Positions 25,601 to 33,648 of a stretch of 64,000 bases of DNA are shown one piece after another. Below the pieces are notes generated by a model. The model saw only the letters and a program-made list of their open reading frames with translations, was not told the origin of the DNA and ran no database searches. A program made the translations under genes and the position numbers. Source of the DNA: Flavobacteriales bacterium (GTDB lineage: Bacteria > Bacteroidota > Bacteroidia > Flavobacteriales > UBA7312); the NCBI GenBank assembly GCA_016779995.1, contig JADHMO010000002.1, forward strand, positions 173,558-237,557. The letters run 5' to 3'. Each line of letters starts with the position of its first letter. Position 1 is the first letter of the stretch.

Positions 25601-25830
25601 TGAGCTTGAATGCTATCTACCATGGTGTCGTAATCGTGTGAATGGCTAAAGTAAGTAGCGTCAATGAAATTAAAAGTAAGGGCTTTCTCTTCTAGGAACA
25701 TGGCTCCATTAGCTAAATTAACTTTGGCTTTGACAGCTTTATTCCATTGTCCTTTATTTGGGGTAAAAAATACTTGTGCCGATAAGTTGCACCAGCACAA
25801 TACCATCACTAATGTTAGCAAAGCTCTCAT
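22639..25830 (-). CDS. Large SBBP-repeat / PKD surface protein with gliding-type C-terminal domain
   Basis: 1063 residues. Signal peptide at 1-18, then an N-terminal domain starting FFTPNKGQWNKAVKAKVNL (DUF7948-like), SBBP beta-propeller repeats (about 235-660, recurrent YSTYLGGSGDE- and SSTFLGGTNND-like units), a PKD domain (YYWDFGDGTTS, about 735-800), Cys-containing Ig-like segments and a T9SS type B (gliding motility-associated) C-terminal domain: IPNAFTPNGDLLNEKFRI and FNRWGQKVFY (last 90 residues). It is expected to be a secreted adhesin-like surface protein. It is followed, with a 4-nt overlap, by the PorP/SprF gene that probably serves it. Confidence 0.9.
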   Translation of the reverse strand: MRALLTLVMVLCWCNLSAQVFFTPNKGQWNKAVKAKVNLANGAMFLEEKALTFNFIDATYFSHSHDYDTMVDSIQAHAFKWHFVRANTPKISFEEEREGVVNFFNVKPLVSEVRTYKKVNYNNLYDGIDYSIYEYAGGLKYDWIVQPNADPTDIKLRLEGVKDIRIEDGRLVLRTVLNEIREERPYAYQWHNGEKVEVACRFVWKKQRLSFEFPKGYDRNKELIIDPEMIFSSYSGSVASNFGYTATYDDYGFLYAGGTAYNIGYPITVGAYQTAYNGGVVGNDVVLSKYDTTGTFLVYSTYLGGSGDEVPHSLIVYDEELFVMGTTGSADFPTSEGAFDNTFNGGQALAVNGVGINYTNGCDIFISRLNAEGTDLLSSTFLGGTNNDGFNSSATLRYNYADQMRGEIDIDTDGNCYIASSTFSSDFPIVNSLIQPAINGGQDGIIVKLNLDLSAIQWSSYFGGSSDDALYSLAFDSNNDLYACGGTSSDNLATTNGAYAPDYIGGSVDAFVSHFSKDGQTLLGSTYYGSDQYDQSYFIELDKLDQVYLFGQSLAPDNTLIFNAVFSQPNSGQFVSKLNSELNTLDFSTVFGSGSGGIDISPTAFLVDACNRIYCSGWGGTTNDSIHLGPGGSTSDLVTTFDAFQDETDGSDFYLIIFEDDANTLSFASFFGGDQAAEHVDGGTSRFDKKGIVYQSVCAGCGGFSDFPTTDNAVSNTNGASCNNAVFKFDPDFPLTVANFNAPELTCDWTVVFENLSLGENNSYYWDFGDGTTSTEMTPTHTFSAVGNYEVLLVTNDPTSCNLVDSIIKTITIDDNKYQELDSLFICEGDSVLLQGTEMDGYTYQWSPNVAIANPSESSTYASPTDSMFYYFIGQSDNCFDTLSQYVAVRKVPLDYSANSEICGLPIVLRVETSDSAQIIWTTDLEYSSPMEQDTLVVSTVGTYYIEVRQFGCSETGRIDVALGEACCSEDNILIPNAFTPNGDLLNEKFRIKDELNIVQDFELNIFNRWGQKVFYTQDKKEPWDGYFKGELQPSSVFDYHLNIVCIGGQKSFFKKGNISLIR

Positions 25831-25856
25831 AGGGTAAAGATACTGATTTCAGTCAA

Positions 25857-27086
25857 CTAAAAATTGCTGGGTATAGATTGAATAACATTCATCATGCTGT
25901 CTTTTAGCATGGTGTAGGCTTCTAAGTTTTCTTTTTTCACTGGCTTAGATGGGGGTAACTTCTGTTTGTAAGGGTCTACCTGACGGCCATTTTTCCAAAA
26001 ACGATAACATACATGAGGGCCTGTTGCTAAGCCTGTACTTCCCACATATCCAATGACTTCTCCTTGCTTGACATAAACTCCAGGGCGTATTCCTGATTTT
26101 ATTTTGGACATGTGTAAATATTGAGTGCTGTAAGTACTGTTGTGTCTTACCTTAACGTAATTGCCATTGTTGCGTTTGTACCTCGCCTCTGTAACGGTAC
26201 CATTGGCAGTCGATAAAATAGGTGTGCCTGTCGGTGCAGCATAATCAGTACCCAAATGGGCTTTTATACGACCTGTTACAGGGTGCTTTCTTCGCTTACT
26301 AAAACTCGAACTGATACGAGAGTAATTTAATGGTGCTCTTAAAAAAGCCTTTCTTAAAGCGGCGCCTTCATCATCATAATAATCGCCATAGTTTTCTTCT
26401 TCTTCAAAATAAAAGGCATAAAAATCTTCATTGGCATGATTGAATAATGCAGCATATACACGCCCTATGCCTATGAACTCTCCTTCCACATATTTTTCTT
26501 CATAAACTACCTTGAAATAATCGCCTTTTTGTATTCTAAAAAAGTCTATGGTCCAAGCGTAAATGGAGGATAATTCCATGACTAAAGCAGGACTCATTTT
26601 GTTTTCAACTAGTGAATTCCACAAGGAAGATTCTATCTGACCACTAGCCTCTCGAGTTTTTACCTCAACTTCTTTTTGACCTAAAAATACATCTATGGTA
26701 TCTCTTATGTCAAAAACGACATAGTCTATGCTAGACATTTCATAAATGAAATATTGGGCTTTCTCAATACTGTCGTTAGAACACAGAACTGTAAACTTCT
26801 TACCCGCTTTGGCTTTTCTGAAATCAAAAATTCCTTTAGAGGCTCTTACTATTTGGTCTATTCTGCCGTGGTCTATATGATTGAGATAAAGAACTGAGCC
26901 TAAAGTTTGCCCACTCTCTAACTCTCCTCTATGCACTTTATAGTCTTCAGTACATATATCATAAAGTACTACACAGGGGTCAGGAAGGTTTTTTTTATCT
27001 TGAGAATTGCAACTTGGAAAAACAATTGAAATGGAGGTAACCAACAATAAAAAGCCTACTACAATACCCCATTTATTTTTTTTCAT
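25857..27086 (-). CDS. M23 family metallopeptidase (peptidoglycan hydrolase)
   Basis: 409 residues, lipoprotein-type N-terminus (lipobox near SIVFPSC). Residues about 280-390 are the M23/LytM domain: HLGTDYAAPTG (first His and Asp zinc ligands), QYLHMSKI, VGSTGLATGPHVCYRFWKNG. In LytM the last motif is HxH with the second His a zinc ligand. Here it reads HVC, so Cys takes that place. I recall the same variant in other Bacteroidota. It probably cleaves peptide cross-links in the cell wall. It starts 9 nt after the tryptophan dioxygenase gene. Confidence 0.85.
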   Translation of the reverse strand: MKKNKWGIVVGFLLLVTSISIVFPSCNSQDKKNLPDPCVVLYDICTEDYKVHRGELESGQTLGSVLYLNHIDHGRIDQIVRASKGIFDFRKAKAGKKFTVLCSNDSIEKAQYFIYEMSSIDYVVFDIRDTIDVFLGQKEVEVKTREASGQIESSLWNSLVENKMSPALVMELSSIYAWTIDFFRIQKGDYFKVVYEEKYVEGEFIGIGRVYAALFNHANEDFYAFYFEEEENYGDYYDDEGAALRKAFLRAPLNYSRISSSFSKRRKHPVTGRIKAHLGTDYAAPTGTPILSTANGTVTEARYKRNNGNYVKVRHNSTYSTQYLHMSKIKSGIRPGVYVKQGEVIGYVGSTGLATGPHVCYRFWKNGRQVDPYKQKLPPSKPVKKENLEAYTMLKDSMMNVIQSIPSNF

Positions 27087-27095
27087 TCTGTACTA

Positions 27096-28091
27096 TCAAC
27101 TTTCGTTAAGGGCATTTACCACCCATTGTCTGCCCCAATTTTCCATTTCATCTTTTGTCCATAATTCTGGAAAGAAGATACGCTTCTGAAAGCGAGGAGG
27201 CAAATATTTTTGCCAATTTGTACCGCCTGTTGCATCAGCATCACCGTCTTTTGATGACAAATAGCGAACTGCTGATTTGTAATGCACCAATGGCCAATTC
27301 ACATTGACATTCAAATCTAATAAACGTAATTGATGTATCAAGTCTTTGTCTTGCTGATCTTCAACACTTAATTGTTGATATTTTGCCAGTAAGTTTTTAT
27401 CTGAAAAATTATGGGCTCTGTCGATAAACTGTGCCATATATTTCTTTTCGAAATTTTCGAGCATCAAAGTTTTTTTGCCCGTTTTCATATCTATAGCACC
27501 GTCTTTCCAATAAAAGTGCTGAGCCATATCATCAATACTAGAGCCTCTCAAACCTTCTCTTTCATCCTTGTGTGTGAGGTTGATAAGGTGTGTACAAGAA
27601 ATTTCTATCAACCTGTATTGTGCAGACTGAAAGCCACTAGATGGCAATAAGGACATTCTGAACTTTAAAAACTGTTCCTTTTCCATACCATTGACCATAA
27701 TACCAAAGGAAGACGTTAGCACTTCAAAATAACTGTTTATTCGTTTTAGGCGTTCTGTGAAAAAATCAACCGATAGGGATTCATTCCAACCCATATCTTG
27801 ACCATCTTCCGACATTAACTTGCCGTTGTGTGCTATTTGGTCCAGCTCAAGCATAGCCAACTTGAAGTATAGCTCTGTAATTTGATGATATATGATAAAT
27901 ATCTGTTCGTCTGGAAAGTCCGTTTTGGGGTGTTGAAGGCTCAATAAAGTATCCACATAAGTATAATCCCAATAATGTAAAGGATTAGCATACAGTAAAC
28001 CATCTAAATAAGCTGGTAAATCTTGACCAATAGAAGCATACTTACTGTCTAACTTCTCTATTTTGTCTTTAATCTCTTTAGTCCATTCCAT
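27096..28091 (-). CDS. kynA: Tryptophan 2,3-dioxygenase
   Basis: Haem enzyme opening the indole ring of L-tryptophan to N-formylkynurenine, the first step of the kynurenine route. 331 residues. Family motifs: FIIYHQITELYFKLAMLELD (substrate and haem pocket, about 83-102), LKFRMSLLPSSGFQSAQYR (substrate Arg, about 150), and GATGGTNWQKYLP-like substrate loop near 295 (here DATGGTNWQKYLP). No other kynurenine gene is in the window, so its role (NAD precursor or catabolism) is open. Two inverted repeats lie directly upstream. Confidence 0.92.
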   Translation of the reverse strand: MEWTKEIKDKIEKLDSKYASIGQDLPAYLDGLLYANPLHYWDYTYVDTLLSLQHPKTDFPDEQIFIIYHQITELYFKLAMLELDQIAHNGKLMSEDGQDMGWNESLSVDFFTERLKRINSYFEVLTSSFGIMVNGMEKEQFLKFRMSLLPSSGFQSAQYRLIEISCTHLINLTHKDEREGLRGSSIDDMAQHFYWKDGAIDMKTGKKTLMLENFEKKYMAQFIDRAHNFSDKNLLAKYQQLSVEDQQDKDLIHQLRLLDLNVNVNWPLVHYKSAVRYLSSKDGDADATGGTNWQKYLPPRFQKRIFFPELWTKDEMENWGRQWVVNALNES

Positions 28092-28120
28092 AGTAGTAAT
28101 TTTTTTGGGACAAATTGAAC

Positions 28121-28157
28121 ATTAATATTTATTAATGATATGTCATATATCATATCA
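28121..28157. repeat. Two inverted repeats between leuS and kynA
   Basis: ATTAATA-TT-TATTAAT (28121-28136) and TGATATG-N8-CATATCA (28136-28157) follow one another. The second includes the leuS stop codon. They may be operators for kynA or an AT-only termination structure for leuS. Confidence 0.4.
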
Positions 28158-30921
28158 CGATATTAACAATTTTCTTCGGAACTATGATAATACGCTTAGG
28201 GTTTTTGCCTTCCATATATTGTTTGGTTTTCTCAAGAGCCATAACTTCTTTTTCTATGTCTTCCTTACTCAAATCAGCAGAAAGCTCAAGAGTAAAACGC
28301 ATTTTACCATTAAAAGAAATAGGATAAGTGAAGGCGTCTTCTATTAAATGCTGTTCATCAAATTTAGGCCAATTGGCAAGAGTGACCGATTCTGTATGCC
28401 CTAATTTTTCCCACAGTTCTTCAGCAAAATGAGGAGCATAAGGTGCTATCAAGACAATTAAATCTTTGAGGATATGTCGTTTGTTACATTTCAAATCGTT
28501 CAACTCATTGACCGCTATCATCAAATTACTGACTACTGTGTTAAAAGCCTGTCTGTCTATGTCTTCCGTCACCTTTTTAATGGCTTTATGTAAAGACTTC
28601 AATTCTGCTTTTGTTGGCTCGTCATCAGAAAGGTGGATTTGATTATTTTCATCGTGTGCTAAACGCCAAAATTTTCTTAAAAAATTATGCACCCCATTGA
28701 TGCCTTTTGTATCCCAAGGCTTGAACTGCTCTAAAGGCCCCAAAAACATTTCGTACATTCTTAAAGTGTCAGCACCAAATTTCTCAACCAAATCATCAGG
28801 CGTCTGAACATTGTATTTGGACTTAGACATTTTTTCTACCTCAAAACCACAGATGTATTTACCTTCATCATTGAGAATAAATTCAGCGTCTTTGTATTCT
28901 TCTCGCCACTTTTTGAAGGCTTCAATATCTAAAACGTCCTTATCCACAAGGTCAATATCAACATACAAACGGCTGGTTTTGTAGTCTTTTCTCTTATCAA
29001 AACTGACGAAAGTATTGCTGTCTTTAATTCGATATACAAAATTGGAACGCCCTAAAATCATTCCTTGGTTAATCATTTTTTTGAAGGGCTCATCAAAAGC
29101 AATAAAGCCTCTATCGTACAAAAACTTAGTCCAAAACCTAGAGTATAATAAGTGACCAACAGCGTGTTCTGCTCCTCCAATATATAAATCCACTTGCCCC
29201 CAATAATCGGCTTTTTCCTTAGACACAAATTCTGTATCGTTATGAGGGTCCATATACCTTAAAAAATACCACGAAGAACCTGCCCACCCTGGCATAGTAT
29301 TGTGCTCCATTCTATCTCCTAGAAAAACATTCCAATCTTCTTTTTTAGCTCTAGCTAAAGGCGGCTCTCCTTCTTCTGTTGGCAGATATTTATCTACCTC
29401 TGGCAATTCAACACAACTGTCATCATTAGTCAGTTTAGGCATATCATTTTCATAGTACACTGGAAATGGCTCTCCCCAATACCTTTGACGACTGAATATA
29501 GCGTCTCTTAATCTATAGTTTGTTTTGCCCTTACCTAACTCTTTTTTCTCTATGGCTAATATGGCTTGGTGTATGGCTTCATGGGCAGTAAGACCTGAAA
29601 GGAAATCCGAATTATCAATGATAGCCGTTTTATCTTCATTAGCCCCTTCACTAATATCCGTATCTTTAAAGATGTTCTTAATTTCAATGCCAAACTTATT
29701 AGCAAAATTCCAATCCCTTTGGTCGCCACAAGGAACTGCCATAACAGCCCCTGTACCATAAGATGCTAAGACATAATCTCCAATCCAAATGGGTATTTTT
29801 TCATTGGTAAAAGGGTGAATAGCATAAGCTCCCGTAAAGGCTCCCGTTACACTCTTTACATCGGATTGTCTGTCCCTTTCGGACTTCAAGGCTGCTTGTT
29901 GGCAATAGCTTTCTATCTCCTCTTTTTGTGAGGCAGTAGTGATGGACTTTACAAGTTCATGCTCGGGGGCTAATACCATAAAAGTAACGCCATATATAGT
30001 GTCTGGTCTAGTAGTAAATACTTCTATTTGCTCTTTACTATTTTCTATAGAAAAGCGAAGTGATGCCCCTTCAGATTTGCCTATCCAGTTGCGCTGAATT
30101 TCTTTAATAGAATCGTTCCAATCTACTTGTTCTAAGCCTTCAAGTAAGCGTTCGGCATAGGCTGTTATTCGCATAGACCATTGCTTCATGAGTTTTTGTT
30201 CAACAGGAAAATTACCTCGTTCTGAACGACCGTCTTTGACCTCATCGTTAGCCAAAACCGTTCCTAAACCCTCACACCAATTCACCCATGTTTCGGATAA
30301 AAATGTCAGTCTGTACTTTAATAAAATAGCTTGTTGCTCGGCTTCACTCCATGCTTTCCATTCTTCAGCAGTAAAGAGTGGCGTGTCTTCATCGCAGGGA
30401 GATTGAACTAAAGCGTTGCCATGACGTTCTAATTCTTCTACCAATTCTGAGATGGGCAAAGCCTTATTATCTATGTTGCAATAATAGGAGTTAAATAGCT
30501 GCTTAAAAATCCACTGTGTCCACTTATAATAGTTAGGTTCTGAAGTGCGAATCTCTCTGTTCCAATCGAAAGAGAAGCCTATTTTATCCAATTGTTCTCT
30601 ATAACGGTTGATGTTATTTTCTGTTGTAATAGCAGGGTGTTGTCCCGTCTGTATGGCATACTGTTCTGCTGGCAAACCAAAAGAATCGTATCCCATTGGA
30701 TGCAAAACATTAAATCCTTTATGGCGTTTGTAACGGGCATAAATATCAGATGCTATGTAGCCTAATGGATGGCCAACATGCAAACCTGCTCCCGAAGGAT
30801 ATGGAAACATATCTAATACATAAAACTTAGGCTTGGAAGTATCTTCCTCAACTTTATAGGTTTGCCATTCCCTCCATCGGTCTTGCCATTTTTGCTCAAT
30901 GCGATTAAAATCGTATTCCAT
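28150..30921 (-). CDS. leuS: Leucyl-tRNA synthetase
   Basis: Class I synthetase charging tRNA-Leu in the cytoplasm. 923 residues, slightly longer than E. coli LeuRS (860). Motifs: HIGH-type HVGHPLGY (near 47-54), CP1 editing domain (TTRPDTIYGVTFMVLAPEH, about 305; GTGAVMAVPCGDQRD, about 390), catalytic WAGSSWYFLRYMDPHN, and KMSKS (VEKMSKSKYN, near 705), then the anticodon-binding domain. Additional residues lie between about 125 and 200. Transcribed from the gap shared with divergent ftsX. Confidence 0.96.
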   Translation of the reverse strand: MEYDFNRIEQKWQDRWREWQTYKVEEDTSKPKFYVLDMFPYPSGAGLHVGHPLGYIASDIYARYKRHKGFNVLHPMGYDSFGLPAEQYAIQTGQHPAITTENNINRYREQLDKIGFSFDWNREIRTSEPNYYKWTQWIFKQLFNSYYCNIDNKALPISELVEELERHGNALVQSPCDEDTPLFTAEEWKAWSEAEQQAILLKYRLTFLSETWVNWCEGLGTVLANDEVKDGRSERGNFPVEQKLMKQWSMRITAYAERLLEGLEQVDWNDSIKEIQRNWIGKSEGASLRFSIENSKEQIEVFTTRPDTIYGVTFMVLAPEHELVKSITTASQKEEIESYCQQAALKSERDRQSDVKSVTGAFTGAYAIHPFTNEKIPIWIGDYVLASYGTGAVMAVPCGDQRDWNFANKFGIEIKNIFKDTDISEGANEDKTAIIDNSDFLSGLTAHEAIHQAILAIEKKELGKGKTNYRLRDAIFSRQRYWGEPFPVYYENDMPKLTNDDSCVELPEVDKYLPTEEGEPPLARAKKEDWNVFLGDRMEHNTMPGWAGSSWYFLRYMDPHNDTEFVSKEKADYWGQVDLYIGGAEHAVGHLLYSRFWTKFLYDRGFIAFDEPFKKMINQGMILGRSNFVYRIKDSNTFVSFDKRKDYKTSRLYVDIDLVDKDVLDIEAFKKWREEYKDAEFILNDEGKYICGFEVEKMSKSKYNVQTPDDLVEKFGADTLRMYEMFLGPLEQFKPWDTKGINGVHNFLRKFWRLAHDENNQIHLSDDEPTKAELKSLHKAIKKVTEDIDRQAFNTVVSNLMIAVNELNDLKCNKRHILKDLIVLIAPYAPHFAEELWEKLGHTESVTLANWPKFDEQHLIEDAFTYPISFNGKMRFTLELSADLSKEDIEKEVMALEKTKQYMEGKNPKRIIIVPKKIVNIVI

Positions 30922-30939
30922 TCTAAATTATTTTGAAAG

Positions 30940-30947
30940 CAAAGTTA
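30940..30947 (-). promoter_or_regulatory. -7 box of leuS
   Basis: TAACTTTG on the minus strand fits TAnnTTTG, 18 nt before the leuS ATG at 30921. Confidence 0.5.
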
Positions 30948-30995
30948 ATCAATCGTCACAACTAAGCACTAAAAATTATTACCTTAGCAAACGTA

Positions 30996-31874
30996 ATGAA
31001 ACAAGCACAAGAAAGACATATAAAGCGTAAGCTTAGAACCTCTTCTTTATCTACTATGCTAAGTATATCTTTGGTTTTGCTGATGTTAGGCAGTATGGGC
31101 TTCATTTTCCTTAACACTCATCGTTTAACGAATTACATCAAAGAAAACGTAGGCTTCACATTAATTCTTCAAGAAAACATTAAAAAGGTAGACCGCCTTC
31201 AACTTCAAAAAAGTTTAGATGCTTCGCCACAAATTAAAAGCACCGAATTTGTTAGCAAAGAAGATGCTGCCAGAATTTTAGAAAGTGATCTAGGAGAAGA
31301 TTTCATTAGCTTTCTGGGCTTTAACCCATTATCTGCATCTATTGATGTCTATATGAATGCCGAATATGCCGATGAAAATCGTATTGATGCTATCGAAAAA
31401 GATTTGCAAAAAAACCCCATCATCAAAGAAATAATCATTCAAAAGGATTTGATAGCCGCCATAAACACCAATGTCAGAAAACTAAGTATAATTTTAGTTT
31501 CCTTTTGCACTTTGCTTTTAATTGTTGCTATCGCACTAATCAATAATACCATTCGACTGACGGTTTACTCACAACGGTTTACCATACAATCTATGAAACT
31601 AGTAGGTGCTACCAACACTTTTATAAGAAAACCGTTTTTAAGAAATGGTATCCTACAAGGTGTTTTTTCTGCTTTAATAGGCATCGTATTTTTAATTATT
31701 GCCTTGTTTAGCCTACACAAAGAAATGCCAGAACTATTATTACTCGAAGATATGCCAACCATTGGAATAATCTTTGTTGCTATTCTTATCTTTGGCGTAA
31801 TGATAAGTACTGTTGTAACCAACTTTTCCGTTGGTAAATACCTTAAAATGAACGAAAACGATTTATATCATTAA
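30996..31874 (+). CDS. ftsX: Cell division ABC transporter permease FtsX
   Basis: 292 residues. Single TM near 30-48, an extracellular domain (about 50-165, QENIKKVDRLQLQKSL and FVSKEDAARIL are typical), then three TM helices of the FtsX core (about 168-285). With the ATPase FtsE (not in the window) it controls peptidoglycan hydrolases during division. It heads the run ftsX-DUF3098-uppP-truB with gaps of 4, -8 and 0 nt, an order frequent in Bacteroidota. Confidence 0.9.
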   Translation: MKQAQERHIKRKLRTSSLSTMLSISLVLLMLGSMGFIFLNTHRLTNYIKENVGFTLILQENIKKVDRLQLQKSLDASPQIKSTEFVSKEDAARILESDLGEDFISFLGFNPLSASIDVYMNAEYADENRIDAIEKDLQKNPIIKEIIIQKDLIAAINTNVRKLSIILVSFCTLLLIVAIALINNTIRLTVYSQRFTIQSMKLVGATNTFIRKPFLRNGILQGVFSALIGIVFLIIALFSLHKEMPELLLLEDMPTIGIIFVAILIFGVMISTVVTNFSVGKYLKMNENDLYH

Positions 31875-31878
31875 AACT

Positions 31879-32100
31879 ATGGAATTTAATTTTGGAAAAA
31901 GGAACTACCAGCTTATGATTTTAGGCGTTATACTTATTATAACAGGCTATATATTGATGACTGGAGGAAAGTCTGAAGACCCTAATGTTTTTAGCGATGC
32001 CATCTTCAGTTTTAGAAGGATGACACTTTCTGTAATCTTCCTTATCACAGGACTAGTAATTGAAGTCTTCGCTATTTTACATAAGGCTAAAGATGAGTAG
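31879..32100 (+). CDS. DUF3098 small membrane protein
   Basis: 73 residues, two TM helices (about 12-30 and 45-65) around the loop GGKSEDPNVFSDAIFSFRRM, which is typical of DUF3098. It sits between ftsX and uppP as usual in the phylum. The function is unknown. A link to envelope assembly is suggested only by neighbours. Its stop overlaps the uppP start by 8 nt. Confidence 0.85.
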   Translation: MEFNFGKRNYQLMILGVILIITGYILMTGGKSEDPNVFSDAIFSFRRMTLSVIFLITGLVIEVFAILHKAKDE

Positions 32101-32896
32101 TATTTTTGCGGCTATCCTTCTAGGGATTATTCAAGGACTTACCGAATTTTTACCTGTTAGTAGCAGTGGTCATTTAGAAATAACAACCTTTATTCTTGAG
32201 CATTTCGGTAGTGAGGGATTACCCGAAGAAAATATTTTAATGACGGTAGTGCTACACGCAGCTACAGCTTTAAGCACTCTCTTTATTTTTAGAGATGAAG
32301 TCGCTCAAATTTTCAGAGGATTACTACAATTTAAATGGAATGAAGAGTTTCAATTTTCATTAAAGATTATTATTTCTATGGTTCCTGCAGCAGTAGTTGG
32401 AGTGCTTTTTGATGAGCAAATAGATGCTCTCTTTGGTGGTAGAATCTTATTGGTTGGCAGTATGCTAATCGTTACTGGTTTACTCCTTTTTGTTGCTGAT
32501 AAAGCTAAAAATACAACCCAATCTGTCAGCTTTGGACAATCGTTAATTATCGGTATAGCTCAGGCTATTGCTATTCTGCCAGGTATTTCAAGGTCTGGAG
32601 CTACTATTTCTACATCTGTTATTCTTGGTATTGATAGAGAAAAAGCAGCCCGATTTTCTTTTTTAATGGTTGTTCCTCTCATCTTTGGTAAGATGGCAAA
32701 AGACATTTTAAGTGGTGAAATGGCATCCGAAAGTGCTGCTCTAATTCCCTTAATAGCGGGATTCATTGCTGCCTTTATTACAGGTCTAATCGCTTGTAAA
32801 TGGATGATATCACTCGTCAAAAAAAGTCAGCTTAAGTATTTTTCTTACTACTGTTTTACCATAGGAATTTTGGCTATTATTTTCACTGTACTGTAA
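32093..32896 (+). CDS. uppP: Undecaprenyl-diphosphatase
   Basis: Removes a phosphate from undecaprenyl diphosphate to recycle the lipid carrier for peptidoglycan and polysaccharide. 267 residues from MSSIFAAILLGIIQG. An earlier in-frame start at 32060 would overlap DUF3098 more deeply and lacks support. BacA-type motifs: GLTEFLPVSSSGHLEI (about 12-27) and LPGISRSGATIS (about 162-173), with eight hydrophobic segments. The gene overlaps DUF3098 and abuts truB. Confidence 0.95.
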   Translation: MSSIFAAILLGIIQGLTEFLPVSSSGHLEITTFILEHFGSEGLPEENILMTVVLHAATALSTLFIFRDEVAQIFRGLLQFKWNEEFQFSLKIIISMVPAAVVGVLFDEQIDALFGGRILLVGSMLIVTGLLLFVADKAKNTTQSVSFGQSLIIGIAQAIAILPGISRSGATISTSVILGIDREKAARFSFLMVVPLIFGKMAKDILSGEMASESAALIPLIAGFIAAFITGLIACKWMISLVKKSQLKYFSYYCFTIGILAIIFTVL

Positions 32897-33604
32897 ATGA
32901 TTAATTACATAGAGGGGCACACTTTACTTATCCATAAACCGTTGCGATGGACTTCTTTTGATGTAGTAAAAAAAATACGCAATACCCTCCGTACAGCTTT
33001 ACAACTTAAAAAGATAAAAGTAGGTCATGCCGGTACACTAGACCCTTTAGCCGATGGACTTCTCATAGTTTGTACCGGAAAATTCACCAAACGTATAAAT
33101 GAATTTCAAGCCCAAGAGAAAGAATATACAGCCGAATTTACATTAGGCGCAACAACCCCCTCTTTTGATTTGGAAACAGAAATCAATGAAACCTTCGATT
33201 ACAATCATATAACCGAAGATATGCTCAAAACAACTGCCCAATCATTGACAGGTAACATCTTGCAAACACCTCCTATCTATTCAGCAATAAAGCAAGATGG
33301 CAAACGCCTTTACGAACATGCTAGAAAAGGAGAAGATATAAAAGTAAAAGAAAGAATGGTTCATGTTTCAAAATTTGAACTAGTAAAAGTAGAACTGCCA
33401 AAAGTCCATGTTAGAATTGTATGTAGCAAAGGAACTTATATACGTTCATTAGCACAAACGTTTGGAAAAAACCTCAATAGTGGTGCACACTTGAGCCAAC
33501 TAACAAGAACACGAATTGGAAAGTTTGAACTAAGTCAAGCAATTGACATTCAAGAGTTTATAGACTCTTTTTCTCTTACAAATAATCCAGCGACTGAACA
33601 TTAA
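32897..33604 (+). CDS. truB: tRNA pseudouridine(55) synthase
   Basis: Makes pseudouridine 55 in the T-loop of tRNA. 235 residues, compact compared with E. coli TruB (314) because the C-terminal PUA domain is missing or reduced, as is common in this phylum. KPLRWTSFDVV, then GHAGTLDPLADGLLIVC with the catalytic Asp near residue 46, and VRIVCSKGTYIRSLAQTFG near 175. Starts on the base after the uppP stop. Confidence 0.94.
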   Translation: MINYIEGHTLLIHKPLRWTSFDVVKKIRNTLRTALQLKKIKVGHAGTLDPLADGLLIVCTGKFTKRINEFQAQEKEYTAEFTLGATTPSFDLETEINETFDYNHITEDMLKTTAQSLTGNILQTPPIYSAIKQDGKRLYEHARKGEDIKVKERMVHVSKFELVKVELPKVHVRIVCSKGTYIRSLAQTFGKNLNSGAHLSQLTRTRIGKFELSQAIDIQEFIDSFSLTNNPATEH

Positions 33605-33609
33605 TTTAG

Positions 33610-33617
33610 TATATTTG
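33610..33617 (+). promoter_or_regulatory. -7 box of queA
   Basis: TATATTTG, perfect TAnnTTTG, 31 nt before the queA ATG. Confidence 0.6.
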
Positions 33618-33648
33618 CGCACTTTTTTACTAAGAATACAAGAACATC

